This document shows positions 1-6,749 of a stretch of DNA of 28,818 nucleotides, one piece after another (positions within the stretch are counted from its first letter, which is position 1; each line of letters opens with the position of its first letter). The notes beneath the pieces were generated by a model. The model was not told the origin of the DNA. It did no database searches and saw nothing but the letters and a program-made list of their open reading frames with translations. Source of the stretch: CAZDDW01 sp043811105 (GTDB taxonomy: Bacteria; Patescibacteriota; Patescibacteriia; UBA9934; CAZDDW01); assembly GCA_043811105.1 (NCBI GenBank), contig JBDRNK010000018.1:1-28818 (forward strand), given 5' to 3'. The position numbers and the translations under genes were made by a program.

Positions 1-185
1 TTAAACAATTGGACAAGCGAGTTCAGGAGCTGGAAAAGAAACAAAGCAAGCCACAGCCAGCACCAAACAATGTTGCCGACCTTTTTTCTTTTGACCGATT
101 TGATCGCCAGTGTGCTGATCGTCGGAAAAAGTATTTGATCAGAACAGCTGGCGCTTTTAAGAAAATATCTAACAAAAAAGCATGA
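1..185 (+). CDS. C-terminal end of an unknown protein, possible antitoxin of the PIN module
   Basis: An open frame enters from the left edge (codons in phase with position 3) and stops at TGA 183-185. The visible 60 residues are highly charged. They begin with a short heptad-like, coiled-coil stretch (LDKRVQELEKK), then a proline-rich linker and a basic tail. The stop overlaps the ATG of the PIN-domain gene by four bases (ATGA), the usual coupling of an antitoxin to its toxin. I do not recognise a DNA-binding domain because the N-terminus is outside the window; the antitoxin role is inferred only from position and size. Confidence 0.6.
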   Translation, partial: KQLDKRVQELEKKQSKPQPAPNNVADLFSFDRFDRQCADRRKKYLIRTAGAFKKISNKKA

Positions 186-541
186 CTGTCTTACTGGCTA
201 CAGACATAATCCTTGAGCATCTGAACAATGGTGTTTTATTAAACACGCCGGATGATGTTGAGTTTGTTATCTCAGTAATCACTGAGGCCGAGCTGTTAAG
301 ATTAGCTGGAACTGATAGTGAAAAACAAAGGTGCATCGAAGACGTGTTGTTTCTGGCACGCACCATCGAGATTGATTCAACAATTGCTCGTAAAGTAGCC
401 TTCTTTGAAAATACATCAGAAATAGATTTGACGGATTTGCTGGTCGCGGCCACGGCGCTAGAGTATCGAATTCCTTTGATCACCAAAGACCCGGAGAAAT
501 TTAAAAATATTCCTGAGATTGAAGTACGGTCAAAGATTTGA
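182..541 (+). CDS. PIN-domain ribonuclease (VapC-like toxin)
   Basis: This 119-aa protein has the length and layout of a PIN-domain RNase. The family's acidic residues that bind Mg2+/Mn2+ can be placed at D8 (in ATDII), E37 (in ITEAEL), D85 (in IDLTDLLVAATAL) and D103 (in ITKDPEKF). VapC-type toxins cleave tRNA or rRNA and are held inactive by a cognate antitoxin. The start is fixed by the ATGA overlap with the upstream frame, which would be translated first. The next gene's -35 hexamer overlaps this gene's stop codon. The alternative is a solitary PIN nuclease in RNA processing, but the coupled small partner favours a toxin-antitoxin pair. Confidence 0.8.
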   Translation: MTVLLATDIILEHLNNGVLLNTPDDVEFVISVITEAELLRLAGTDSEKQRCIEDVLFLARTIEIDSTIARKVAFFENTSEIDLTDLLVAATALEYRIPLITKDPEKFKNIPEIEVRSKI

Positions 542-565
542 CCAGCCGGTTCGATATGTTATGAT
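538..565 (+). promoter_or_regulatory. Sigma-70 promoter for the 44-aa gene
   Basis: TTGACC at 538-543, a 16-nt spacer and TATGAT at 560-565, with an upstream TG (extended -10). The ATG at 574 lies 8 nt after the -10, so the transcript should start at or within a base or two of the start codon (leaderless). Confidence 0.65.
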
Positions 566-573
566 CACATTGT

Positions 574-708
574 ATGGCAGAAGAACAAACAACAAACAAA
601 GATATTCAATTTACAGAATTGGTTAAACTGTTGGAAGAAAAACAGATTTTGTCACCCGAAGAGGCTGAGCGGCTTTTGGCCCTGAATCCATTCCCACAGC
701 AGGCGTAA
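574..708 (+). CDS. Small protein with LNPFP C-terminal motif
   Basis: A 44-aa acidic protein of unknown function. Its last 15 or so residues, SPEEAERLLALNPFPQQA, are nearly the same as the end of the 102-aa protein at 8192-8500 (SAEDAERLLALNPFPQSAS). They also match a broken copy at 3337-3372, so this is a small local family. The N-terminal 26 residues look helical and charged. It has its own promoter (538-565) and a strong terminator (725-770), and no ribosome binding site, which fits leaderless translation. The repeated tail may be a protein-interaction peptide or only a hitch-hiking part of a recombining joint; I cannot tell which. Confidence 0.7.
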   Translation: MAEEQTTNKDIQFTELVKLLEEKQILSPEEAERLLALNPFPQQA

Positions 709-724
709 GATAATTAAAAGAACC

Positions 725-770
725 AACCGCCTACTTGACACGTTCGACGTGTACCCAGGCGGTTTTGTGT
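725..770 (+). terminator. Rho-independent terminator after the 44-aa gene
   Basis: Nested hairpin: outer arms AACCGCCT (725-732) and AGGCGGTT (757-764), inner arms ACACGT (738-743) and ACGTGT (747-752) round a TCG loop, followed by TTTGTGTT. Confidence 0.8.
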
Positions 771-794
771 TGGACTGGTACATTAGGGTCAGTT

Positions 795-803
795 TGGTAT
801 AAT
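795..803 (+). promoter_or_regulatory. Extended -10 promoter for the GNAT operon
   Basis: TGGTATAAT, with the -10 at 798-803. The ATG at 813 is 9 nt downstream, so the message is leaderless or nearly so. No good -35 is seen at 16-18 nt, as is usual for extended -10 promoters. Confidence 0.65.
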
Positions 804-812
804 CATGGGAGT

Positions 813-1316
813 ATGATCAAAATCAGAAGACATTTATCAAAAGATATCCCTTATCGTGTTAAGTGGTTGAGTAATCCCAAAGTCAATAAATATATTGGCG
901 ATGAGTTGGGTAAAAAAACGACTTTGAAAAAACAGCAAGAATGGTTTGCTAATTACCAAAAAGCTAAGGACAAAAAGTTTTTCACCATTTGTAACAATAA
1001 AACGCCGATCGGTTTTATGGGCTTGTCGAATATTGATAAAACCAACAAGAATGCCGACCTGTTTATCGCCATTGGGGAGGACAAATATCGCGGAAAAGGA
1101 ATCGGTAAAGTTGCAATGAAGTGGCTGATTGATTATGGGTTTAAAGAATTAAAGCTGCACAAAATCAATTTGGGAGTGATTAAGAATAACCTTCCGGCAA
1201 TTAATTTGTATAAAAAGCTTGGGTTTGTTATCGAAGGTGAAATGAAAGACGAGGTCTATTTTAAAGGGAAGTACTACAATCTTTTATCCATGGCGATTTT
1301 TAAGAAGAAAAAATAA
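813..1316 (+). CDS. GNAT family N-acetyltransferase (RimJ/RimL-like)
   Basis: A 167-aa protein covering a whole GNAT fold. It transfers an acetyl group from acetyl-CoA to an amine; the substrate is unknown (protein N-terminus, amino sugar or small molecule). The acetyl-CoA pyrophosphate loop is visible as R93-G-K-G96-I-G98, followed by the C-terminal motif NLPAINLYKKLGF (126-138) seen in RimJ/RimL-type enzymes. The frame is open further upstream, but the ATG at 813 is chosen because it sits just after TATAAT and because homology begins there. It is first in an operon with the methyltransferase (2-nt gap) and two nucleotidyltransferases. Confidence 0.85.
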   Translation: MIKIRRHLSKDIPYRVKWLSNPKVNKYIGDELGKKTTLKKQQEWFANYQKAKDKKFFTICNNKTPIGFMGLSNIDKTNKNADLFIAIGEDKYRGKGIGKVAMKWLIDYGFKELKLHKINLGVIKNNLPAINLYKKLGFVIEGEMKDEVYFKGKYYNLLSMAIFKKKK

Positions 1317-1318
1317 AT

Positions 1319-2056
1319 ATGCCAGCAACAGCTTACAAAGAACCATTGTATTACGAGATCGCTTTTGGTTTTGTTAATTCGAAAAAGCAATGCGACTTGT
1401 TCGAAAAATACATAGAGAAATACAGCAGGACCAAAGTTAATAAAGTTCTAGATATTGGTTGTGGTCCGAGCTTACAGCTTAGGGAACTGGCTGAGCGAGG
1501 ATATGATGCGATCGGTCTAGATAATAGCTCACAGATGTTGAGGTATTTACGTGAACAGGATCAGAGGATTAAGACTGTAAAAGCTGACATGAATAAATTT
1601 ATACTGCCTCAGAAAGTGGATTTTGCATTTAATATGATGGGCACGATTAGTTATTGTGATTTATTGCCACATCTTGATTCGCTAGCCAGGTCGTTGAATA
1701 AAGGTGGATTGTATTTGATTGAAAACTTTCGTTTAGACTGGTCAGATAATTTGTTCAAACCACAATCTTGGACAATGAAGCAAGACGGGATTAAGGTAAA
1801 GACAAGTTATTCGATCAGTGTTCAGGATTATTTGAATCAGTTGCTCGACGAACGTATGGAAATGCAAGTTGATGATCATGGTCAGATCAAGACGCTGAAT
1901 GAACGCACAACAACCAAAATGATCTTTCCACAAGAGTTACTCGGGCTGATAAAGCAAAATGGAAAGTTTGAGTTCATTGACTGGTTTGAAAGAGATAAAA
2001 TTAAAAAACTTACAAAGGCTAGCAACGAAAATGTTATCCTCTTGAGACGAAAATAA
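1319..2056 (+). CDS. SAM-dependent methyltransferase (class I)
   Basis: A 245-aa class I Rossmann methyltransferase. The SAM-binding motif I is VLDIGCGPS (43-51); the acidic residue at the end of strand 2 is in IGLDNSS (about 65-71), followed by an acidic strand-3 region (VKADMNKF). The C-terminal half resembles small-molecule or unspecified methyltransferases (Methyltransf_11/25 type) and gives no clue to substrate. It starts 2 nt after the GNAT stop (TAAATATG) without a ribosome binding site, so it is probably translated by coupling. The same TAAATATG joint follows it. Confidence 0.85.
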   Translation: MPATAYKEPLYYEIAFGFVNSKKQCDLFEKYIEKYSRTKVNKVLDIGCGPSLQLRELAERGYDAIGLDNSSQMLRYLREQDQRIKTVKADMNKFILPQKVDFAFNMMGTISYCDLLPHLDSLARSLNKGGLYLIENFRLDWSDNLFKPQSWTMKQDGIKVKTSYSISVQDYLNQLLDERMEMQVDDHGQIKTLNERTTTKMIFPQELLGLIKQNGKFEFIDWFERDKIKKLTKASNENVILLRRK

Positions 2057-2058
2057 AT

Positions 2059-2835
2059 ATGGTTTTAGATTATCTACAAAATCAAATTTTACCTGACTTA
2101 CTTCAGGGTTTACCTTTTCTTAGAAAAAATAGCCTGATTCTTTTTTATGGCTCTGCTGTTTCAGGCAACGATGTCAGGGGAAGCGATATCGACATTCTTT
2201 TATTGATGCCACTAGCTGTTAAGAACAAAAATAGGGAAAGAATTTATGCGGTTAGAAACAGACTTTTGAATACAACCTCCGTGGAGTTAAATTTTCCATT
2301 CTCTTTGGAAGAGCTTGAGCCAGAAAAGATTTGGAATAACGACATGCTTTTATCCATTTTGCATGAAGCAAAAGTAATTCATGATCCAGAAAATCGTTTT
2401 CCTGCATTAGTAAACAGACACCAAAAATATCCGCAAAAGGTTCTTAAGGAAAAAATGTTGTTCGCCTTTTATCTGCTTTTACAAAGCCAACATAGAATTA
2501 AGAGAAATCAACTTCGAGGGAATAAGGTTGATGTTGTTAATCAACGAATCAAGGCTTTGAAGATCATTATGCTTATTTATAAGCTAAAGGAGAATCAGTT
2601 TTTTAATGCCAAGGATTTGTATCCTGGTGTCATGGATACGAAGCTTCAAGCCGTGATTGATCAGGCTTTGAATAACGTAAAGACTACTCGTTGCGATCAG
2701 ATTATTGGTGGGTTGTCAAAAAAACTAGAGAAAGAAGCAATCAGCAAAAAACTCGTCCCAAAAAAGTTATTTAAAGACTGGGAAAAATGGCCAACAGAGA
2801 AATTGTCATATACTATCAATTGGATGATGTTGTAG
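2059..2835 (+). CDS. Nucleotidyltransferase-domain protein (Pol beta fold)
   Basis: A 258-aa protein. Residues 26-50 carry the nucleotidyltransferase signature: G31-S32 then D43-I-D45 in LFYGSAVSGN...SDIDILLL, the Mg2+-binding aspartates that transfer NMP from an NTP. The remaining 200 residues are helical with many basic residues and may hold a substrate-binding domain. The superfamily includes aminoglycoside adenylyltransferases, MNT antitoxins and tRNA-modifying enzymes, and the motif does not choose among them. It is third gene of the GNAT-methyltransferase operon (2-nt gap). Confidence 0.8.
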   Translation: MVLDYLQNQILPDLLQGLPFLRKNSLILFYGSAVSGNDVRGSDIDILLLMPLAVKNKNRERIYAVRNRLLNTTSVELNFPFSLEELEPEKIWNNDMLLSILHEAKVIHDPENRFPALVNRHQKYPQKVLKEKMLFAFYLLLQSQHRIKRNQLRGNKVDVVNQRIKALKIIMLIYKLKENQFFNAKDLYPGVMDTKLQAVIDQALNNVKTTRCDQIIGGLSKKLEKEAISKKLVPKKLFKDWEKWPTEKLSYTINWMML

Positions 2836-2864
2836 AAATATATATTCTTTAATCTTTTTCTACT

Positions 2865-3332
2865 ATGGAACACCACATGCAAAGCAGACCAAAGAGGACA
2901 CCTTTTGACAAAGAAGAACAATTGAGACTTAGGAATTTAGCTATTATAAAAATTAAGAACAAGCTTTTGTCTGACAAAGGTGTACAAAAGATTGTCTTAA
3001 TTGGGTCTTCGATAAAAGGTTTTTTTGGAAAATATGAGCCACCTGGGTTTAGAGGTAGTTTATTTTCTGATTTTGATTTTATTATCTTTGTTACAGATGA
3101 TTATAAGATTCCTGACTGGTTGGACAGGGAGCCTGACGGCAAACCTTTCCCAAATGACGAAATGAATTTAGCTTATCGAAAGAAGAATTTTGTTGAAGAT
3201 AAATATGATGCAGAGATATTTTTTATTCGTGAAAGCAATGCTCGTAATATTAAAATACAAAAATTAGGAGAAGAGGCGGGAATACCAATGACAGATATAA
3301 GTGAACATAAACATCTTGTTGTTTATTCATAA
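2865..3332 (+). CDS. Small nucleotidyltransferase-like protein
   Basis: A 155-aa protein with the same fold signature as its upstream neighbour but distant in sequence: G47-S48 in VLIGSSIKG and D69-F-D71 in SDFDFIIF, separated by an unusually long loop (about 20 residues) with a proline/glycine-rich segment. It begins 29 nt after the previous gene; ATG 2865 or the in-frame ATG at 2877 are both possible starts. The length is near that of minimal nucleotidyltransferases, so little more than the catalytic domain is present. Two dissimilar nucleotidyltransferases in tandem may form a heteromer or act on different substrates. Function unknown. Confidence 0.7.
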   Translation: MEHHMQSRPKRTPFDKEEQLRLRNLAIIKIKNKLLSDKGVQKIVLIGSSIKGFFGKYEPPGFRGSLFSDFDFIIFVTDDYKIPDWLDREPDGKPFPNDEMNLAYRKKNFVEDKYDAEIFFIRESNARNIKIQKLGEEAGIPMTDISEHKHLVVYS

Positions 3333-3336
3333 ACCC

Positions 3337-3372
3337 ATGGCCCTGAATCCATTTCCACAATCCGTAGCATAA
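3337..3372 (+). pseudogene. Remnant of an LNPFP-family gene (3' end only)
   Basis: The bases encode ALNPFPQSVA then TAA, the exact tail of the families at 574-708 and 8192-8500, but nothing upstream matches: the preceding gene ends at 3332. The downstream terminator and promoter also match those after 8500. This is a junction scar where a gene body was replaced and the 3' end with its terminator was kept. Confidence 0.7.
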
Positions 3373-3380
3373 TTTTAGTC

Positions 3381-3416
3381 AACAAAATATCGCTTCACAG
3401 AGCGGTGTTTTTTGTT
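3381..3416 (+). terminator. Terminator in the cassette joint, copy 1
   Basis: Stem AATATCGCT (3386-3394) with AGCGGTGTT (3401-3409), including two G-T pairs, followed by a T-run (3408-3412). Nearly identical to the terminator at 8511-8544. Confidence 0.75.
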
Positions 3417-3418
3417 CA

Positions 3419-3455
3419 CCAGGCAGTTGCCTCACTTTGTGAGGCTGTTGCCTGG
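3419..3455. repeat. Palindromic insertion in the joint
   Basis: A 37-nt imperfect palindrome: CCAGGCA...GCCTCAC, a TTT loop, then GTGAGGC...TGCCTGG, with a 3-nt internal mismatch. Compared with the matching joint at 8511-8578 it is extra sequence between terminator and promoter, so it behaves like an inserted REP-like element. Confidence 0.65.
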
Positions 3456-3482
3456 TTTACCCAGGTGGGAATTGAGGTTTTC

Positions 3483-3491
3483 TGGTATAAT
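3483..3491 (+). promoter_or_regulatory. Extended -10 promoter for the HD-kinase-SLOG operon
   Basis: TGGTATAAT (-10 at 3486-3491), exactly 8 nt before the ATG at 3500. A GGAGGG lies inside those 8 nt but is too close to the ATG to act as a normal ribosome binding site. Confidence 0.65.
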
Positions 3492-3499
3492 CGGAGGGT

Positions 3500-4000
3500 A
3501 TGAATCTAAAAAATCAACAATTACAAATTAATTTTGAGCGAGCGATGAAAATGCTCTGTGAACATGTGTCTATTTCTACAGAACGTGAGAAACCACAGAT
3601 GATGCATTCTCTACGAGTTGGCATGTATCTATTTAACAATGATTACTCAGACGATGTTGTTATCGGTGGACTTCTACACGACATGCTTGAGTGGACCAGT
3701 TGCTCAGAAGAAATGATTCGAGATGAGTTCGGCCAAAAAGTTCTTGATATTGTAAAAGCCAACACCAAGAATCTTGATATTAAAGATCAGAAAGAAAGAC
3801 AGAAAGACTATGTTGATCGCTGTGCCCAGGTCGGTGACGAGGCATTAATCGTTAAAGCATCAGACACTCTAGATAGTTATCAGTACTATGTAGCAATTCA
3901 AAGACAAAAAGAAATCGATCGGAGTGTGGCGATTGCTATGCTGATTATCAAAATAGGCTTGAAGGACAAGATTGTTGATGAGCTTAAGAAGATTGTATGA
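3500..4000 (+). CDS. HD-domain phosphohydrolase (RelA/SpoT-type HD)
   Basis: A 166-aa metal-dependent phosphohydrolase of the HD superfamily. Metal ligands are visible: H36 in MMHSLRV, the H60-D61 doublet in GGLLHDMLEW, and D122 in KASDTLDSY. The spacing resembles the hydrolase domain of RelA/SpoT (ppGpp hydrolysis), without the synthetase part, so it could hydrolyse (p)ppGpp or another nucleotide. It is leaderless (ATG 8 nt after TATAAT) and its stop overlaps the start of the kinase gene (ATGA), implying coupled production. Substrate is not determinable from sequence. Confidence 0.8.
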   Translation: MNLKNQQLQINFERAMKMLCEHVSISTEREKPQMMHSLRVGMYLFNNDYSDDVVIGGLLHDMLEWTSCSEEMIRDEFGQKVLDIVKANTKNLDIKDQKERQKDYVDRCAQVGDEALIVKASDTLDSYQYYVAIQRQKEIDRSVAIAMLIIKIGLKDKIVDELKKIV

Positions 4001-4545
4001 AGATCGTCGTAATATCAGGTGCTTGGTGCACTGGGAAGACAAGTGTGGCAAACAAATTGTCAGAACTGCTTGGTTGGCTAGTTTTTTCTTTGGATTATTA
4101 CAAAGAGAAACGGTTTGATAAAGGTGAGTCTGGTCGATTAATTGCAGAAAGCTATGACGATTTATTCGAGGGACTGAATAAAGCGTTGGACAAAGACCAA
4201 TCTTGTATCATTGAAAGCGATTTTACTGACGAGAAACAAGTACAACGTTTGATCAATATAGCCCAAGAAGCCAAAGCGGACTTGGTACAAGTTTATCTTC
4301 ACGCTGAGCCAAAGGTTCTGGTTGAAAGATTCATCAAGCGTCTTGAATCTGGTCAGCGTCATCCTAGCCACGGCGATGAACAATACCTAGAAAAGGCCAA
4401 GGCAACATTACAGTCAGGCGACTATTCTGATGAGAACAGATTCTCTCCGCTAGATTTGTCAGGTGTGTTAATTGAAGTTGATACTACTGACTTTGATAAG
4501 GTTGATTATGAATCGATTTGTGGTAGGATTGAAAAAATAATATAG
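3997..4545 (+). CDS. P-loop kinase (AAA/zeta-toxin-like superfamily)
   Basis: A 182-aa P-loop NTPase. Walker A is G8-AWCT-G13-K14-T15 at the N-terminus, as in small-molecule kinases such as shikimate, adenylylsulfate and zeta-type kinases. A basic lid-like region follows in the middle (ERFIKRLESGQRH). The start codon overlaps the HD gene's stop (ATGA), and the SLOG gene follows after 11 nt. It likely phosphorylates a small molecule or nucleotide. No family-specific motif lets me name the substrate. Confidence 0.75.
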   Translation: MKIVVISGAWCTGKTSVANKLSELLGWLVFSLDYYKEKRFDKGESGRLIAESYDDLFEGLNKALDKDQSCIIESDFTDEKQVQRLINIAQEAKADLVQVYLHAEPKVLVERFIKRLESGQRHPSHGDEQYLEKAKATLQSGDYSDENRFSPLDLSGVLIEVDTTDFDKVDYESICGRIEKII

Positions 4546-4556
4546 CAATTAAATAT

Positions 4557-5183
4557 ATGTCCGTTGAAGAAGAAAGAACAGACCCATTATCACTTGTTAC
4601 TATTGAAGATATTTTTCGTGGTCTTGAAGCCAAGAAACCATTACAAGAAGGTGAAAGATATTGGTTTGGAATCAGCGGTAGCTGGAGGACAACAAGTGAA
4701 GAAGTTAAGTCAGCGGTTCAAGAGGCCGTACGAAAGATTATTGAACAAGGGGGTGGAATAGTATCTGGTGGTGCTCTAAATGTTGATTCTATCGCTACCG
4801 AAGAGGCTTTAAGACTAGATCCATCAGCTGAGGGCATACGAATATATCTACCAGTAACACTAGATCGGTATGCAGCACACTACAGGAAAAGAGCGGAAGA
4901 AGGTGTAATCACTAGCGAGCAAGCTGAAACATTGATTGATCAACTTACTAGAGTGAGAGACGCAAATCCAGAAGCACTAATCGAGAATCCAGATAATACC
5001 GTAGTAGATAAGACAACTTACTTTGAACGAAACACAGAGGTCATGAATGCTTCTGACGCTTTGGCTGCCTTTCAAGTAAACGAAAGTGCCGGGGTTGGTG
5101 ATACGGTCGATAAAGCTCTTGGTCAAGGTAAGCCTGTCATGAGACGTAGATATTCTATTGATACTGATACTGAAAAAAGCTAA
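4557..5183 (+). CDS. SLOG-superfamily Rossmann protein (DprA/LOG-like)
   Basis: A 208-aa protein. Residues 36-90 match the nucleotide-binding core of the SLOG/DprA superfamily: G38-I-S-G41, then IIEQGGGIVSGGA (61-73). The second half has ERNTEVMNASDALAAF and GVGDTVDKALGQGKPV (157-193), the layout of LOG-type proteins in which a residue-specific cleft handles a nucleotide or a nucleotide-linked ligand. Known members load RecA on DNA (DprA), cleave nucleotide monophosphates (LOG) or sense signal nucleotides in defence systems. Its place between an HD hydrolase/kinase pair and a nucleotidyltransferase suggests nucleotide metabolism or signalling, but that is inference. Confidence 0.7.
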   Translation: MSVEEERTDPLSLVTIEDIFRGLEAKKPLQEGERYWFGISGSWRTTSEEVKSAVQEAVRKIIEQGGGIVSGGALNVDSIATEEALRLDPSAEGIRIYLPVTLDRYAAHYRKRAEEGVITSEQAETLIDQLTRVRDANPEALIENPDNTVVDKTTYFERNTEVMNASDALAAFQVNESAGVGDTVDKALGQGKPVMRRRYSIDTDTEKS

Positions 5184-5198
5184 TAAGTTGTTGATCAG

Positions 5199-5225
5199 AT
5201 CAATAAACCAAATCTACCCCTGTAG
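5199..5225 (+). repeat. 27-bp intergenic repeat, copy 1
   Basis: The 27 bases before the nucleotidyltransferase gene (core CAATAAACCAAATCTACCCC) are repeated exactly at 7926-7952, directly after the stop of the transglutaminase-like gene. Confidence 0.8.
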
Positions 5226-5230
5226 GAATT

Positions 5231-5983
5231 ATGAAAAAGATTGATAATTTATTTCAAGAGCTTGTTAAACAAGCAAAAAAAGATCCTAACGTACTAGGGC
5301 TTATTCTGGGTGGTTCAAGAGGCAAGGGGCTCATCACCAAGGCTTCTGATTACGACGTGAATCTGGTTGTAAAAAACAGCTGCGTGAAAAAATGTGAACG
5401 TGAATATGGCCGTTATGATGTGAAAGGGATTGACCCTGTCGTTTATAGCCTATCTGCTTTTGATAGGTATGCCGCTTGGGGTAGCCCTGAGGCTTGGGAC
5501 AGATATGACTTTTTTCAGGCAAAAGTACTCGTGGACAAAACCAACGGAAAGATTAAAAAGATTGCAGCTGAAAAAGGAAAGATTCCAAAATCAAAAATTA
5601 AATTTGTGGTTGTGAACTCGTTGGGAGGATATCTGAACAGTGTGTTTAGGAGTTTTAAGTGTCATCGAGATAAAAGTAAATTTGCTGCTCGACTTGAGGC
5701 CGTGGAATCGATTTACTATTTTCTTTCGGCCATTTTTGCCCTTGAAGGACGCCTGAGGCCTTATCATAAGTATTTGGAGTGGGAACTTAAAAAACATCCA
5801 ATCAAAAAATGGCCCTGGGGAGGCACAAAGACTGTGGGACGATTGATTCATATTCTTGAAAAAGGCGATGTAAAAACCCAAAAAGAATTATTGACCGTAG
5901 TTGAGAAGACATTTCGAAAGCACGGATACCGCCAAGTGTTTGAAGATTGGAAAGACGAACTCAAGTGGATGAAGGGGTTTTAA
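5231..5983 (+). CDS. Nucleotidyltransferase-domain protein, aminoglycoside-adenylyltransferase-like
   Basis: A 250-aa protein with the Pol beta-fold signature G28-S29-R-G-K then D40-Y-D42 (LILGGSRGKG...SDYDVNLVV), followed by a helical C-terminal domain with many basic and aromatic residues. The overall plan (catalytic domain then about 120 residues of helices) resembles aminoglycoside or lincosamide nucleotidyltransferases, but assignment to a drug is not justified. A weak AGGA lies 6 nt before the ATG, one of the few possible ribosome binding sites here. It is 47 nt after the SLOG gene, so it may be the last gene of the HD operon. Confidence 0.75.
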   Translation: MKKIDNLFQELVKQAKKDPNVLGLILGGSRGKGLITKASDYDVNLVVKNSCVKKCEREYGRYDVKGIDPVVYSLSAFDRYAAWGSPEAWDRYDFFQAKVLVDKTNGKIKKIAAEKGKIPKSKIKFVVVNSLGGYLNSVFRSFKCHRDKSKFAARLEAVESIYYFLSAIFALEGRLRPYHKYLEWELKKHPIKKWPWGGTKTVGRLIHILEKGDVKTQKELLTVVEKTFRKHGYRQVFEDWKDELKWMKGF

Positions 5984-6000
5984 CAAAGTTCGGGAAGATA

Positions 6001-6036
6001 AAATTCCACCCCATTCTCCCTAACCTCAGTTTCGAT
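6001..6036 (+). repeat. Intergenic repeat shared with 7967-8003
   Basis: About 36 bp, core CTCCCTAACCTCAGTTTCGA, matches 7967-8003 with a few substitutions and one indel. It lies after the nucleotidyltransferase gene and before the next terminator. Confidence 0.7.
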
Positions 6037-6060
6037 AACATTCACGACGGCGTACCATGA

Positions 6061-6093
6061 AAAATGTTGCTTGATAGAGCAATATTTTTTGTT
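6061..6093 (+). terminator. Terminator in the cassette joint, copy 2
   Basis: Stem AAAATGTTGCT (6061-6071) pairs with AGCAATATTTTT (6078-6089) round TTGATAG, and runs into a T-tract ending TTTTTTGTT. Confidence 0.75.
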
Positions 6094-6118
6094 AGACCAG
6101 GTGGGAATTGAAATTTTC

Positions 6119-6127
6119 TGGTATAAT
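6119..6127 (+). promoter_or_regulatory. Extended -10 promoter for the acidic-protein pair
   Basis: TGGTATAAT in the same sequence setting (ACCAGGTGGGAATTGA upstream) as at 3483 and 8570. Unlike those, the ATG (6179) is 51 nt downstream, so this message should have a short leader. Confidence 0.6.
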
Positions 6128-6178
6128 CCGAAGGAGAGAGATACTCTAAATACACAGAATTAAACGGTTAGAACACAT

Positions 6179-6748
6179 ATGTCTATCACAGGAGAACAAT
6201 CAGCTGGGCAACTTGCAGCAAAAGAGAGAGTCTTCAAAGAGGCAACGCCTCCAGCAGCCGAGGAAGAGAGAGAATTATCTGCAGAGCAGAAAGAAAAAAT
6301 GGAACAATTTTCAAGATTAGCTTTCCAGTACCAAGAGCTTTTTCACGAACAACTTGCCAGTGCAGATTTACTAGATTTAGATGAAGAAGAAAGAGAGTTG
6401 TTAATGAAGGCTAGTGAGCTTAACCATAAATATGATCTAAGGAGTTGGCAGGAGATCGGTTTTTTGGGTGAAGGGGGCTTTTTGTTAAATATTTTAACTA
6501 GTCCAAGTCTTGTTTTAGAAAAAATGATTTTAGATCTTAAGAATCAGAAGAAAATAAAAAAAAGAAAAGAACATGATGAATTATTGGGCCGTGTGCGTTC
6601 ATTGAGAAAGATGCAGAAATTGAGAGATGAGATAAAAGAATTGGGTAAGGATTTTTTCGACGATCCGACAGAAGCGGCATTGTTATGGGGTATGTGGAAG
6701 TGGCAACAAAAATTTCCGCTTGGGGGACAAGAAAGCCATACAGAATAA
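6179..6748 (+). CDS. Hypothetical charged helical protein
   Basis: A 189-aa protein I do not recognise. The first 35 residues are low-complexity and rich in Glu, Ala and Gln. Residues 35-80 and 120-160 are strongly charged and likely helical or coiled-coil (for example LLDLDEEERELLMKASEL). There is a short hydrophobic stretch near 95-105 (FLGEGGFLLNILTSP), too weak to be a clear membrane segment. The gene is followed after one base by the transglutaminase-like gene (TAATATG), so the two are co-translated and probably work together. Confidence 0.65.
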   Translation: MSITGEQSAGQLAAKERVFKEATPPAAEEERELSAEQKEKMEQFSRLAFQYQELFHEQLASADLLDLDEEERELLMKASELNHKYDLRSWQEIGFLGEGGFLLNILTSPSLVLEKMILDLKNQKKIKKRKEHDELLGRVRSLRKMQKLRDEIKELGKDFFDDPTEAALLWGMWKWQQKFPLGGQESHTE

Positions 6749-6749
6749 T

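Noticed and set aside
3370..3416. attC-like recombination sites of an integron (GTTAGAC core and inverted repeats)
   Set aside because: The left half does not fit the RYYYAAC core, no tyrosine integrase is present, and each hairpin is fully explained by a terminator stem and T-run.
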